64,000 nucleotides of DNA from Protonemura montana (Eukaryota > Arthropoda > Insecta > Plecoptera > Nemouridae), in assembly GCA_947568835.1 (NCBI GenBank), contig OX387604.1, forward strand, positions 8,401,860-8,465,859, written 5' to 3'. The notes beneath the pieces were generated by a model that did no database searches, had not been told where the DNA came from, and was given only the letters and a program-made list of their open reading frames with translations. Positions 47,470 to 60,746 of the stretch are shown piece after piece; the stretch's first letter is position 1; each line of letters begins with the position of its first letter. The position numbers and the translations under genes were made by a program.

Positions 47470-49873
47470 GCTTAATTTCTGTCAGGCAAGAAACGAAGGT
47501 GAGACAAATATATATCTAATTATAAATTAATTTGGTTGTACAGTTAAAAGAACAGTAGGCCATCTGTTACTTCAGCCACTTTGTTTTTAGGTTGTACGAT
47601 AGGGGTATTTTATAAAAAAACATTTGTAATAATTAATTACCTAGTGATAGGTATATATATATATACTAAATACATATTGATATATTGATATGATTACCTA
47701 CCCTCCTAATTGGCCAAAACATCTGATGTGATCTGATGACGTCGACACCAATACTTAGGTCCGATTATAGTTGGCATTGTATTTTATCCATGACTATGTG
47801 CAATTGTAATTTTAGTACGTCAACAAACTAATAACAGTAAGCTGCAATAATTTGTTGTCTATTTCCCAAGATTTTTGTTAAGATCTAAAGTACAAGTATG
47901 GTAAATGCATAGAAGTGACCTTTCATAACATTTTACACGGCCTGTAATGTACTCTCACCAATTTAAAAAAACAAAATACCAATTGATATGAAAGTATCCT
48001 AATCTGTACTATTTCCTTTGTCAAATTTGGTATGTTGTCATTATGAGAATCTAGACGCGGGAACTATAACGGTGACACAGGCAGTCTTATCTGAACCCTT
48101 GAAGACGTGTGTTAGTGCTGTGCCAAGTATTGGTGACACCAGTTAAGCGGTGTACGAAATCCCACAGTCCCTCGGGTCTGCCGCTGTTATGAGTTGATAA
48201 TTTGCAGGGTCTTTACTGATCCTGGTTTGGTTTTTATGGACTGTGAAGGATAATGGTACCAACTTATGCCAAACTGCCTCAGCAGCTTGCAACGATAGTT
48301 TAGACTTTTTGTCACTTAAGAATATTTTTACTTTTTGAGTGAAGGTAGTCTTGGTTTCCCCTTCACCCCTAGGTGCTCAGCGTGGAGGGAATTGATTGTT
48401 TCTCATTTTTTTATTTTTCTTTCTAAATAATTCATGTCAATATGAATACCTATGGTCTGATAATTTTTTCATAAATACCAGGGATACGCATAATGCTCAA
48501 GTGCATAGTGCTCCTAATGTTATAAACCTAGAAACACTATAGTGTTTAGTTAGCAGGTTATCTTGCTGAGAACCTTTTGTTCATCTAAGCCCAGAATTAT
48601 ATAGCCTTTCTTTTCTCAATTTAAGATAAATATCAATTTTCAGCAGTGTCATGGTTACATGATCCACCTAGACATTTAAATCGAGCAAGATCTAAATGTA
48701 AAAACCAATCTGTTAGTGCAAGCATCAGCTCAGATGCTGCACTCAAATTGCTTTGACAAAACGCACAGTACTTGGCAGTTGCGGACCATCTTGACTTATG
48801 AAAAAAAGGTCTAAGGACTTCTGTTCAGTAAATGAATTTTGGTTCTGCTCGGGTCTTAGTTTTTCATCGTGGGTGCTAGCAGGAACTTGAAGTGGGAATT
48901 TTCTTCGGGTCCTACATTCCTTTCATATTATGTTTCAGTGCCGTAAGCCACATTTAAAATTGGCTATTTGCACTTGTGATCTGTTACCCAAAGTCCCTTA
49001 ATAATGCAGAAATTTTAAGCTAATATATTTAATGCAAAACAAATAAATTTGTGCAAGACAGAGAGGATCTACATATTTTCATAAATATGTTTTGTATCAT
49101 TTGAGTTGCAATTTTAATTTCACTAATACTGCAGAAGTGGTACTGTAATTAACATAGACATTCCCACTGCAACTTTTAGAAGGTTGAAATTAAATCCACT
49201 TCACGTGGAATTTATGACATTTGTTTAGTATACCAGTGATTCCAGTGTCTCAAACAATGGTGCCAATAAGAGTTCCATCTGTGCCGTAATAATTCTGGAT
49301 ATTGTAATGTAATATTAGGCTAAGTTGTGTAATGTCGTCATTTTTACGTGAAGACCACCACAATTGACTACCATTACTTTAATTTTACAAAATGTTTGTT
49401 CATTATGTGTGTTCTTTGCATTTCTGAGAAATTTGTGTGGTTTGATTTTTATAGATGTATGAACAAACCTAATTATAATGCAGTCAATGAAATAAGACAG
49501 CTGTAACCCATGAATAAAATTAATTGCAATAAACATTGTACTGGAAATAATGGCTTCTGAAAGTGAGAAAAAGGAAGGAAAATGCATTCGTTGGCAAAGA
49601 AAAGATGTCTTTAATTTAACAATAAATAGTTATTTACAACAAAACAAAGTCCACCTAGTTCAGGACAAATTGTCCTCTATCCTGACAATTACAACAAAAC
49701 AAGAGTGGGCTTTTGTCCAAAACAACTACCCTACACCTTGCTCCCAAATAAAGACTGACCTGAATAAGATATATCATTAATTTCAATTTACAAGACATCC
49801 TTATCTATGTCGACTAATTGAGTGCAGCCCTTGGACACTTAATAAATCTGAATAAGTACCGACACTGTTTAAC
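47470..49873. other. Convergent 3' region between SNX17 and UQCRB
   Basis: No coding exon seen. It should hold the SNX17 3' UTR (plus) and the UQCRB 3' UTR (minus). Plus-strand AATAAA hexamers occur near 49040, 49513 and 49746; I cannot tell which is used, so the SNX17 3' UTR may be from 1.5 to 2.3 kb and could overlap the UQCRB 3' end. A short TA dinucleotide run lies near 47655-47668. Confidence 0.45.
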
Positions 49874-50885
49874 CTAGTTCTTGTTCCAATCTTCGCGCTC
49901 TTCCCGTTCTCGAACCACCTCTTGAAGATATGGTTGCAAGTATTTGTTGTCCTAGAAAAGAAAAATATGTTTTGGAATTAGGATGCAGTTGCATGAATTT
50001 ATATCAGTACCCTAAGCTAACAAGAGGCAATATCAAAAAAAAATTATTTAAATTTTGATCAAAGAGTTTTATAACGACATCAGCTACGACATGTTATGGT
50101 AGCAAACTCACCTCTTCGAACTTTGTCCACTCTGCTTTGGGCAAGGTGATCTTAGTCAAAGAAAGTTGCATTGCTCGAGTGATGCGGAAGTTCCTTTCAT
50201 CAACCAATGGTTTGGGCAGCCTACGTAGCGCTTCTTTAACATCGTCGGTTTCATTCAAGCAGTCATCATGGTGAAGTCCTAAACAATCATTATAAATGTT
50301 GATAGTTGCTCTTATGAAAGTTGCATGCAGTGATTACAATTGTATATTGTATGATTCCATTACAACTGTAATGGAAGCAAGAGCGTACGAAGTTCCAAGA
50401 AAGACCGAGCTTTGCCTGAGCTGTTATTATCTTACATTTAACATGTGTGTAGCATCTTGAAAGCTTTTCCAAATATGTCACAAATTTGGGACATGGTGGC
50501 GCCTTCCGGACTCTTTTTTTTAAGTCTACTTTCCCAAAAATATTGTGCGTGATGTGGAAAATTGTTGAAAATATACAGATACTGGCTTACCATATTTATT
50601 GAACCCAGACAAATTGTACGCCCATTTCCTCAAGGCAGCTGAAAAAAATATATATAGATACAATATACCCTTATTTTGTAGAAAAAAATATTTACAATAA
50701 AACTGGCCCTCTCAAGGCTACTCCGAAAGAGGTTATAATAGAACATTTTTCTTTTAGTGAACCACGAACTTGTCCGATACTTAAAAAATGTCTCACGTAC
50801 TGTGTTCTAACTGTGCGCCACAGTGTCAGGTATGCTTTTACATGCAATTACCTGAAAAACCCGGCGCCTTTGTCGCAACAGCCAT
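49874..50885 (-). CDS. UQCRB: Cytochrome b-c1 complex subunit 7 (UQCRB)
   Basis: Four minus-strand exons (50885-50852, 50638-50591, 50278-50112, 49951-49874) join in frame to 108 residues, close to the 111 of the human protein. It reads MAVATKAPGFSAALRKWAYN, then GFNKYGLHHDD, DVKEALRRLPKPLVDERNFR, LPKAEWTKFEE, and a charged C-terminal helix YLQEVVREREEREDW, all matching the QCR7/UQCRB family. The protein is a small matrix-side subunit of respiratory complex III that helps assemble cytochrome b (established). As usual for the family there is no cleavable presequence. The coding part of exon 1 is only 34 bases. It lies head-to-head with LIPT1 and converges on SNX17. Confidence 0.96.
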
Positions 50886-52185
50886 TATGCTTTTGGTTTT
50901 CTTCGACTTCCAGGACAAAGATCTCAGCTGAGGAGATCTTAACGCAGTCTACGCAACGTCCCCGATGAGAACACCACTACCAACTTCTTGATAATAAGTA
51001 ACTAAATAAGTAACCGAAGCTGGGAAATAATTAAGATACAATTGCTTGGCTAAAAAGCCATTTGCAACCAAAAAAATAAGAAATAAAATGCTATCAGAAA
51101 AACACTCATCATTTCATCCAGATTTAATTGCATCTTGAACTCAGAATGGTTTCCTAACTAGCGGTATATTAAAACACACCACAAGCTTGAAATGTAATGC
51201 TTATACTTCCTTTTAGAAACAAAACATCTCAGTTCAGTTTTATTTGCAATAAGATAAAAACGATTGGTAAAAATTGTCACTAGATTTTTGTGTTATTTTA
51301 TGTTATTTAGAGATAGTTTGTTACAAATTTCCAAATGGTAGGGAAATTTATTTTTTAAGGTGTGGCAAAGCCGCACCAGGCTTTTATCACAGTTCACAGC
51401 TGGCACGACAGAGCTGGCTGTCAGTGCACGAGCTAATTGATTCTGATTAATCTCTCCTTAACTGCTGGTAAGTAGTTTTTTTTCTTGTATCAACCTTTGA
51501 GCAGCCTGTGACGTAGCGCAATCTTCGCGTATATAAATTTATATTCATTCGCTGTACTAGGTAGAGCAGTAGATTCCTTGTGTGGTTAACGGTCTGCTGT
51601 GTCTATTCTGATCTGTGCCAATTTTGGTAGTGAGCTATATATTTCTTCTTGGCAAATCATATCTTATTGTGGAACTGTTTTTAATATTTTTGAAGAGTGT
51701 CAACTAAATCCTTCGTCTGCTATCTTTCAATATTGAGAAGACTTCTTAGCTTCAGTGATATTAGTTTGGTAAACTATTAATCGGGTCTGATTTTTTCCCA
51801 ACCTGGCAGTCAACAAAGGCATGAGATTTGACTACGGAGATTGTCTGTCGATCAGGTATCGTATCAGTACTCTCCATCAAACTTGGAAGTGGTTGCATCA
51901 AACCCAAAGCCTGCACGACTATTTGATCAATTTGACATCGTCGGAAACAGGAGACCTCTGATCGATTAGATATCGATCCATCTCAAACTGTGGGAGGCAC
52001 GAGTACTTTTCTCACTATACAACGCTGTGGAACCAATCGAATTCATCATTGAACTGCCTTACAATATTTTTACTCATACAAGCTTCTAAGCTACTACTAA
52101 AGACAAAAGACTTGACAACTAAGTATTAAACGTGGAACAGCATTTGATTTGAAGTGATTCAAGAACGAAAAGAAATCTGTTAAAA
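50886..52185. promoter_or_regulatory. Divergent upstream region, UQCRB/LIPT1
   Basis: The 1.3 kb between the two start codons holds both promoters and both 5' UTRs. A TATAAA box at 51532-51537 is oriented for LIPT1. The GC content is higher and reading less AT-rich next to the UQCRB start. No coding sequence was recognised. Confidence 0.45.
51532..51537 (+). promoter_or_regulatory. Possible TATA box for LIPT1
   Basis: TATAAA sits about 30-36 bases before AGAGCAGTAG near 51562-51571, a spacing compatible with a core promoter. It lies about 650 bases before the LIPT1 ATG, implying a long 5' UTR. Not decisive, as the region is AT-rich. Confidence 0.3.
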
Positions 52186-55100
52186 ATGTCTCAAATCATT
52201 ATCCAGAACACGATGTTGAAAGTTTTTAAGGCCACCAGGTCTCTTGGAATGAGCGGTCTTGTGAAAAGCGCAACACCTATTGTGCTCAGAGCAGACAGTT
52301 ACTCTGTCAATAAACAACAACCGATCATCCCAAAATCGGTGTTCATTAGCCAGTCAAGTGATATATTCTCAAACCTGGCATTGGAAGATTGGATGTACAC
52401 CAACATGGACTTCTCTAAGCATCATGTGCTTCTGTTATGGCGCAATGACCCTTGTGTCGTGATTGGAAGACACCAAAATCCGTGGCTGGAAGCCAACATG
52501 TCAGCTGGTAGCGTGAGGTTGGCTCGCCGGAATAGCGGTGGAGGAACTGTGTACCACGACAAGGGAAATCTCAACTTTACCTTCTTCACGCCTCGCGAAC
52601 AGTACAATAGGAAAAACAACCTTGAGATTATCAGTCGAGCATTGTTCAGAGAATGGGGCCTGGAAACGGAGATCAACAAACGTGAAGATATTGTCATCCA
52701 AGGGAACCAAAAAGTATCCTTTTATCAACTGCAAAACTAATTGTTAGGTACCTACATGTTTTATAGACCTAGGCCAAAAGATCACACTCATTTTCTACCA
52801 TGGTAAAGCTTGTATATTTTTAACTACATTGAAAAAGTTTCATTGATAAGTAATTAAAACGGTTTAAAATTGCATGGTGTAAAATATCTTAACAGACTTT
52901 CAATGTAAAACATTTTGATGGTACTTTAAAATTTACACTTAACCCCCGAAAAGCAGATATCCGGGACAGCATCAAAATTAGGCCGGCCAAATGCTTACCA
53001 CCACTGTACCCTGCTCGTAGATGTGAATAAGACCAACCTGAGCCAAGTACTGCAGAAACAAGATGTGAGTAGCCAGCTGCTAACTTATTTTACTACTATC
53101 TGTACAGTATTGTGTAAACGATCCGAAAGAAGTTCCATCCAGGGCTTGTGGTCACCCTAATGTCTATTTCAGATCACTTATGACCCTACCCTACTCAAAA
53201 TGGATTTAATTTTTCAAAATATTAATTTACGGATAACTATCTTTTCTCTATTGAATATCTAAGATAGGTCACCTCCTTGTTCCCACGCAGACAGACTTCA
53301 CGCTAAGTTTGCTGATATTCGTACTCAAATTAATTAAGTGTAAATTGAAAAATCTGTTTATCTCACATTCACCAAATTCAAACTTTAATAGTTTAATAAG
53401 ATGCTGCTTATCACAAAATCCGCTTCTGAAACGATGCTGTGTGATCGAAATTACAGAATCTCCTAAAAATGTGGCATTTTTGTCTGTGATTTTGGTGGAA
53501 AAACTTTGATCGAAATGGTGTAATCCATTGCAGATCATGGCTCACTCAAGTCTCAACAGCTATAATACCGTGGCATTTGATAAAAATATTTGTTCTACAG
53601 ATTTTATTCGGGTGACACAAAAAGTTAGCTTTTTACCATTTCAAGGCAGGTCTGAAATGGAAATGCTCAATTTCTAAACTGTCGATAAGCAAAACTTACT
53701 AATAGCTGGGGAAGTTAAAAGCAGTTAGTTAATGATATAAAGTTTTAGAATTGAAATTGTATGGTGCATAGCAGGGAAAGAAATACCGGAGAAGATAAAC
53801 TTCTCAGTAAATCTACCTAGTTTAGGTCTTGTCTATTTGATCTCGATGACTTTAGATTCATACAGGTATCTACTGCTACGGTGCTACCTGATATAATTAC
53901 GGTTCCACTCCCATTTTCTGTCTGGCAAGTCACCTAGACCAAGCCTTGGTTATTTGCCAATATTCTGTGCAGGAAAGCATATTCCAACACTGATTTCTAT
54001 TAATTAATGGCCCGTTTTTATAGAAAATGTTGTCAGAGATGTAAAAATTGTCATAAAAATTACCAAAATCAGTTGCTCTGTTCTTGTCTGAAACTTCTTA
54101 GCTGTCTTTTCCATGTCATTGTTTCTCAAAATCAGATCTGAAATTGACCAAGATGGCTGAATATGATCACAAATTTAATCCGTGTGATTGCACCATCCCA
54201 GACATAAATTTATAAGTTTTTTGTAGCCTGTCGAGATCATTTTCTATTTCATTTGTCTTGAGCACAGAGCACAAACAAATAAAATTTCATTGTTAAATAA
54301 TCTGTATTCATAATTTGCATTGTCTCAAGACTGAAGAAAAATTGATCCCCCACAAGTCATTGACACACAAGAAATCAGTAAATGGAAAATTACTGGCACC
54401 ATCTAGATAAACCTTGTGTCATCATGATATTTCCAACTGATATCAAGTTGATTGTCTAGATTCAGTCTGGCTGCCTTGTTGCTACCTATCTTATCTTTTT
54501 GGGATTGCCTTTCCAATTATAAAACGGCAGAGTCATAATAGCCATAAATAGATTTTTCTGATAACCACCACCAAACCAAAGTATGCTCAACTAAAGGTGC
54601 TGTTCTTGTTAGATATACTGGACATTAGTAATTATCCTTGACAAAATATCATTATTTGTGGGCAGATTCTCTCTTTCTAATTAACTATTAACTAACTAAT
54701 TATTAGCTCTTAACTTTTAAGTTATTGGATTGACAAAGAACCAAAATTTTGCTGGAATAGCGGAAGGACTATTTCCAAGTTACACTATGCCAGGGATATG
54801 AACATTTATTGTCCAAGGGTCAGTGCCTCTTTATTGCTTACGGTTAATATTTCATAAAATTATCTTTAATATTTGTTGGTATATTATGTTCAGATTATTC
54901 ATTCATGTGTTTTTTTTTTGTTATTGTTGGTCTTCAGTCAGCAATCTGACTACTTACGGCATTAATTTTGCATGTGGAAAGGGGAATTGGATCATTGGTA
55001 TAATAATTCAATATAACAGGAGTGCATTTATTAACTTATCCCTGATGTACAAAATGATCTACGTAACACACATGGTTTTTACTGAAATGCAGGTACCTTC

Positions 55101-57330
55101 AACATAAAGTATTACACTTTTATAGCTCACTGCAGTGGAACATCAACCAGTATCTAAGATGAAACCAGACCAACATAATATAAAGTACAGTCATAGCACA
55201 CATTTGGCATTCCTTGCTTATTTTAAGTGAGCTGCCCACTATACCTATTCATGTATCTAGGCCACTTTTATTGTAATAACCCTGCATTATTTTTTATTAT
55301 CTTAATTGAGCATTAATGTTTGAGAGCTATGTTAATTTTCCCATATTAGTGGTTGAGTTACAAAAGTTACTACTGCAGTTCCATATATCTCTTCTTGACC
55401 ATCAGAAAGGGTCAGTCTATGTTTACTAAGCAGCAACCATCAAATATCTCCAAATGCCATGCTATAAATGCATAAATCATTCAATTAGTTGAGTAGTAGC
55501 CATGAACAAGGATACTTATCATGCAGCATCCAAGTGAGAGAGCTCTGTTCCCTCAGTGGTCTGACCCATCCATGTAGTGACTGGTGACCCTAGCAACCTT
55601 CAAAATTAAACAGTGTTTGCCAAAAGCTAATTGATTATTCTAGTTTGGAGAGTGAATTATTATAGGCAATTATGTTTCATTATTTTGAAAAGGATGAGAA
55701 AGGAAATGACATAAATACAGAAAAGTGTTACCTTATTTCTGCACTTTATTTGTACTATATAAAAGTAATTTAATATAAACATATACTTTTTTTATAAGGC
55801 CTGGTTTTAACTTCTTAGTGACTCTGGGTTAGTGAAACTTGGTAAACTGTTGTAGACCCACAAAAAGGTGCAAACCCATTTTAAAAATGAGAAGAATGTC
55901 TGAATATGGATCAATGAATTGGAGAAGAAGATATTTAAGGAACCACGACTTACTGAGGTAGATATGGTTGATTGCATCTGATGAAGAGTCATTCAATATG
56001 TTATTGGCCATTTCTACCTCGGGAAGTTGTGTTTCCTTCTTTAGTTTCTTCCGTTTCCTCAATTCATTAATGCAAACTTATGTGCTTACTATCTGTAAGG
56101 TATTTTTTCTAAATCCTGTTAAAAGACAACTGCAAGCTAAAATTGAAATAGAAATCTGTTTGGCTAAACTGTGGATGAGATATTTTTCAGGACCTTGTAA
56201 AAGTAGACCTAGAAATTTATATGAACAAAGTATGGGAATGTTTGTTAGCTAAATGGGTACTGGAAAACTTCTTTCGTGGAAGGGAAAAAAGCAGATCATG
56301 TGGTGAGATAAAATAATGGTTGTCTGTCCTATTGGTGTCGTGCATCACTAAATGCTTGTTAAATTTTTTTGACTGCAGACCGGGATCACGAGCAATGCCA
56401 CGCGCAGCACCCCATCACCCGTGCTGAACCTGTCAGAATTGGAGCCGTCGGTTACAGTGGAGAAGCTGGTGGCTGCAGTCGGCTGGGAATACCTCCGTAC
56501 GCATGCAGTCACTCTGCAAGATGCAGGCCAGGAGCACATCGACAAGCAGTTTGGATTTGCCAAGATAAACCCCATTGAATATTATTTCCCAGGTGAGACT
56601 CGATGTTTATTACAGTCCATTTATTAGGCTTGTGCACTTGGATAAACGACCGTCTTTTGGATTGACGGATACTTCTGCAACAGGTCCAAGAGTTAACAAC
56701 CACTTACTGACATATTTATCCAAGAAATCTAATAATAAATCCACAACACAAGTTGATATACTAACATAAGAATCAAGATCTAGATCAAGAATCAAGGCTC
56801 AAGAATTCTACGAATCACATTTTAGTTAGCTCTACAAAAAGAAATTTTTTCAGGTCAAATGACAGGTCTTATATTATGGTCTTATGGTCTTAATGACCAA
56901 AAATTAAGTTCACTTCTCTGTGGACACTCGTCCAATCATACAATTATCTTTTCCAGGCCTCGACGAAATCCGCAACAAATTCGTCGGATGGGAATGGCGT
57001 TTCGGCAAGTCGCCCAACTTCAGCGTCTCACGCTCGTTTGCCGTGCGTCAAACCGACGGCGCTGCCAAGGGTCCAAACCAGGAATTGTCGATCTCGTTGA
57101 AGGTGACCAAGGGCGTGGTAGAAGATGCAACCATCAAGATCCCTTCGGGACTGATGCCAGCCACGGGACTACAGCTGGACGCCAGCATCACGAACGTCCG
57201 CGGATCGCGATTCAACGACCACACACTCGAAACGCTCGGCAAGGCTGTTGCCGCTGCGGCAGAGACCAGGCTCGATGCAGGCACACACTTCCGTGCCGAA
57301 AACATGAGGCAAACTGTCAAGAACGTCTGA
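52186..57330 (+). CDS. LIPT1: Mitochondrial lipoyl amidotransferase (LIPT1)
   Basis: Four exons (52186-52713, 52957-53064, 56379-56592, 56957-57330) join in frame with GT-AG borders to 407 residues. The first ~45 residues are basic, hydroxylated and nearly acid-free, as in a mitochondrial presequence. The LplA/LipB-type cofactor-transferase domain follows, with LLWRNDPCVVIGRHQNPW (83-100), the lipoyl-binding signature RRNSGGGTVYHDKGNLNF (114-131) and SGTASKLGR (178-186) with its conserved Lys183, then YHHCTLL. The C-terminal part includes NKFVGWEWRFGKSPNFSV, typical of LIPT1-like proteins. LIPT1 moves lipoate from the GCSH H protein onto E2 subunits of pyruvate and 2-oxoglutarate dehydrogenases (established). 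The C-terminal exon is markedly GC-richer than the rest of the gene. Intron 2 is 3314 bases. Assigned as LIPT1 rather than LIPT2 because of the SGGG and SGTASK motifs. Confidence 0.95.
53065..56378 (+). other. LIPT1 intron 2, 3.3 kb
   Basis: The intron is far longer than the other introns of the four housekeeping genes. It is bounded by GTGAGT and a T-rich tract ending CTGCAG. I see AT-rich sequence with no nested gene, repeat array or recognisable mobile element; open frames such as 54823-55107 look accidental. Confidence 0.7.
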
Positions 57331-59340
57331 CTGTCAAAGGAGCGGTCTAGAGGAATGGCGCAACGAACCGACGACGAGGTTTGAAATGGATTATGATTCT
57401 TATTGCGAACAAAACACATTATACGATAGCAAAGTGTCTTGGAAATGTTGCGCTTTGATTGGTATGAGCGTCTTTTTTTTTAGAACCTAGATAACTTTAT
57501 CAAATGTTTCAGAACTGATCTTTGGAAATTTGATCTATTTTTATACACTGAGTAACTATACTGTAAACTGCTATTGTTAATCCTTGGGGCCAGATTTAAT
57601 GATCAGGCAAGTGATATGATGCTTTGATTATAATGTCTAGAATCAAGACTGCAATAATTTTGTCTTTTGTTCTGATAGACTGCTTCTGCTTTGGGAGTAG
57701 GTTTAGATAGCCAGATGTTGCATGTATGCCAAATTAACTAGGTATTTGTTGTTTTTTCCTTGCTTTATCAAATGCTGATCCACCAAAGGAAATTAATTCA
57801 CCTTTGTTAGTAAATAATCGTAAGTAATTTTATATTCACTAAGTATGATCACTACTATTATTATTTTGACTTTTTTTTTTACAATAATTACATGTATTGG
57901 TTCGGGAATAGTTAATGGAACTATAAAATAATACTACATAAAAAATGCTTCTGTATTAAATAGCTTTGAATTAATTAATATAACATTGTTTCAAGAACAA
58001 TTAACAAGAATAGCGCATATCATTTGTTATAATTTTTTCTATACTACTCAATTAACTTGCATAGTTCCTGAATTAACAACTCTTCAGTTGAAGTTTTTTT
58101 CTTTTGTTTGTTTTTGCTGTTTTTTTTTTTAACTTAAGTTAGTAATGGTTTAATTGCTATTAATGCCAAAAAAAAATATATATATATAAATTACTCTCTT
58201 AGCAAGTAACATCTCAATTATATTATTAGAGCAAATATATAAACAATTATATTATTTTAAGGAGTGTTTTACTTGTGAATGCTGTACTTTTTGCCTAGGT
58301 TTGAGATCAATAAAAAATATAAAATTGAACACTGCTAACTCTTAATTTTTACCCACTTATTTGTCAAATGAAAAGATGATTGTAACAGCAGAAAGGAGCA
58401 TATTTTGCATAAATGAGAACATCAAATGGGTCGGGAGTTACAAAGTCCATTTGTTTTATTTATCTTTTCTAAAAACTCGTCTTTAAGTCTCTGCAAATCC
58501 CTCGTATCTGTTTTCGAACGTAAGGATAGCAAATACTTTACACCTATGTTTAAACCTGGGTGATCCCGTCTGGTTAGCTGGATCTAGACAACCTTTGGAA
58601 AATATCAGTACTAGAGTCCAACCAAATTTTCTCTGCGTTGTACTTCCTGCTCAACAATAACACATTAAAATGATTGCAATGATGCTTCTCCAGCGGCGGT
58701 CGAATTTGCTGTGATTCTGAGATGAAGTGAGAACCACGACATTATTAACAAGATATTGGATATTTGAAAAGCACACCAAATGAAAGTGTCCTAATTGGAA
58801 AAAGTATTTTTAAAACATTTTTTAAGTCGGCGGCGAAAGTTTGATTGACTACAAATCAAAGGAAGTGTTAATGATGACTAATGGCATATTTGCAGAGTTG
58901 ATTTAATAGTATTTAATTTCAGTTACATCAAAAGATTGCGATGTATACAACAAACATGCCACCAAAGGGCCGTTAAAATTCTCCAGTTAGTTGTTTAAAA
59001 AAATACGGACATTCCGCTAATCAGTTTCTTTCCTATGACTATACTGCACATATGCAAGTGATATCGGAAAATCCTTGGGTTAATTTCCTTTTATCGATGG
59101 GGACGTATGGACGTGTCCTATTCTAAACCAAATCTTTGCTCTGTTTACAATATTTCTCTACAGTACTCAATGCGTTTGAATCTTCAGGGTTGGGTAGATT
59201 TCGATTGTCTGGACATTCCATCTCCTTCGCCTAATCTCGAGTAGTATATTTTTGGCATTTAAAACACCTTCACATTTTTCCAAGGTGATTATAGAAATAA
59301 TTCCGCTCATGCACCTCTACCACCAATATGGTTACCTTCG
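57331..59340. other. LIPT1 3' flank
   Basis: No gene recognised. The first plausible polyadenylation signal is AATAAA at 58309-58314, which would give a 3' UTR near 1 kb. The DNA is strongly AT-rich with short A, T and TA runs (for example near 58175-58190). Confidence 0.4.
58309..58314 (+). terminator. Possible LIPT1 polyadenylation signal
   Basis: Canonical AATAAA on the LIPT1 strand about 980 bases after its stop; no closer canonical hexamer was noticed. In AT-rich DNA a chance match is possible. Confidence 0.35.
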
Positions 59341-59347
59341 ACGTACG

Positions 59348-59373
59348 TGACGTCAGAATGTGCAACCAATCAG
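59348..59373. promoter_or_regulatory. CRE and CCAAT promoter-like cluster
   Basis: A full palindromic cAMP-response element TGACGTCA (59348-59355) is followed ten bases later by CCAATCAG (59366-59373). Both are classical proximal promoter elements (established), and a CpG-containing TACGTAC lies just upstream. No first exon could be identified on either side, so a promoter function is inference. Confidence 0.35.
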
Positions 59374-60660
59374 GCGTTAGAGAGCATCTCTATTCTCAGC
59401 AAGAGTCGTCTGCCTCAAAACCCGTTACCTCGGATACTTTACCAGCAAATATATATATGTATATACATATAATATAAACCAAACCCGTCGTGACATTTTA
59501 ACTGCAATGAATGAACGCATCATTGCTTTTCCACTTTTCTAGTTTAGTCTTTCATGTTCCACCGACCTAAACAGTTCGATGAAAAAATGTGTTCTGTCAA
59601 AAAAGTACCGTTTTAAAAATGTGTTCGGAATTGTGCTTTGTTGTTCAATCATATGTATATATTAAAAATTTGTGAATACATTTGATCGTTGATTAAATTC
59701 CAATCATAATAACGTTCGAACTGAAGAAATATTGAACAATTAAAAATTATACAGCGTGCTTTCGTTTTTTACGTTTTATTGGCAGCTTTTGAAGCATGAG
59801 AAAAAATCGAGTGATCTTTCCGGTGAGTGGAACCTACCTGTATTCACGACGAGCAAATTGAATTTATGTTACCAATCAGATTTTGTACTTTTATAAAAAA
59901 AAACTGCATTACATTTTTCTTGCACTACAAGTACGAAAAAATCGGATAGAATTTTAACTAAAAACCGCGAAAAGATCTAGAATCAATTGGCAAAAATGTA
60001 TTGGCCAGTTGAACTTGGTTGTTCAAAAATAGCACTAAAATTTAGATTGATCTTTTATGGGATCATCCATCACTTTAAATAATGCAAATTACATTCCTTG
60101 GGAATTTGCAACTCCCTATCAATAACACATTTCAAACATTTAAATTTGGAACCGGTTTTTAGACAGCAAATTGACTTGTTCGATTTATTATGCGAACATT
60201 ATACTTGAACGTTTTACAATTGTAATAAATAATCCAGGCTAGCGACCAAGTCTTCTTAATTATGTACTGACGATGATTACTGGAAACAATTACCATGGCC
60301 AGCAAATCCCTTAAAATCACGATACAATTTTTTTTATAAACAAATGTTTGATTTTTAATAATATTTTTCAATCACCAGAATACCATTTTATATCACTTCC
60401 ACTTCTAACGCATTTATCTATAAACAATTGACAGAAATTAGATATTAAATTTTGATTTAGAATTCATAACACACCTACAGTGAGAGGATAGGAAAATGGA
60501 TTTATTATTTGTAACTCCCCTGTTGCGAATGGAATTTAAATTAATCTTATTTGTCAGTTATTTGCAATTTTACATGGGATATTTTAACAAAATGGATCAA
60601 AAAACCAACTGTAAGGTTTCTCTGAATATCGGAGAAAAAACTGCCATTGCTCAGAAACCT
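59374..60660. other. Gene-free AT-rich stretch
   Basis: No exon, RNA gene or repeat array of note apart from a TATATA-rich patch at about 59451-59476. Confidence 0.45.
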
Positions 60661-60746
60661 GGGTTGATGCTGGTTGATGGGCTGGTGGGTTGGTGGGTTG
60701 ATGGGTTGGTGGGCTGTTGGGTTGGTGAGTTGGTGGATTGATGGAG
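60661..60746. repeat. Octamer minisatellite (GGGTTGGT-like)
   Basis: About ten degenerate copies of an 8-base unit, consensus GGGTTGGT with GGGTTGAT and GGGCTGTT variants. The plus strand is G- and T-only for most of its length, and has several GGG runs, so quadruplex formation is possible. It is not the insect telomere repeat TTAGG. Confidence 0.8.

Noticed and set aside
56859-57350. 163-codon plus-strand frame
   Set aside because: It overlaps LIPT1 exon 4 in another frame; only the frame of 56957-57330 continues the LIPT1 homology.
60661-60746. Interstitial telomere repeat
   Set aside because: The octamer unit does not match TTAGG or TTAGGG.
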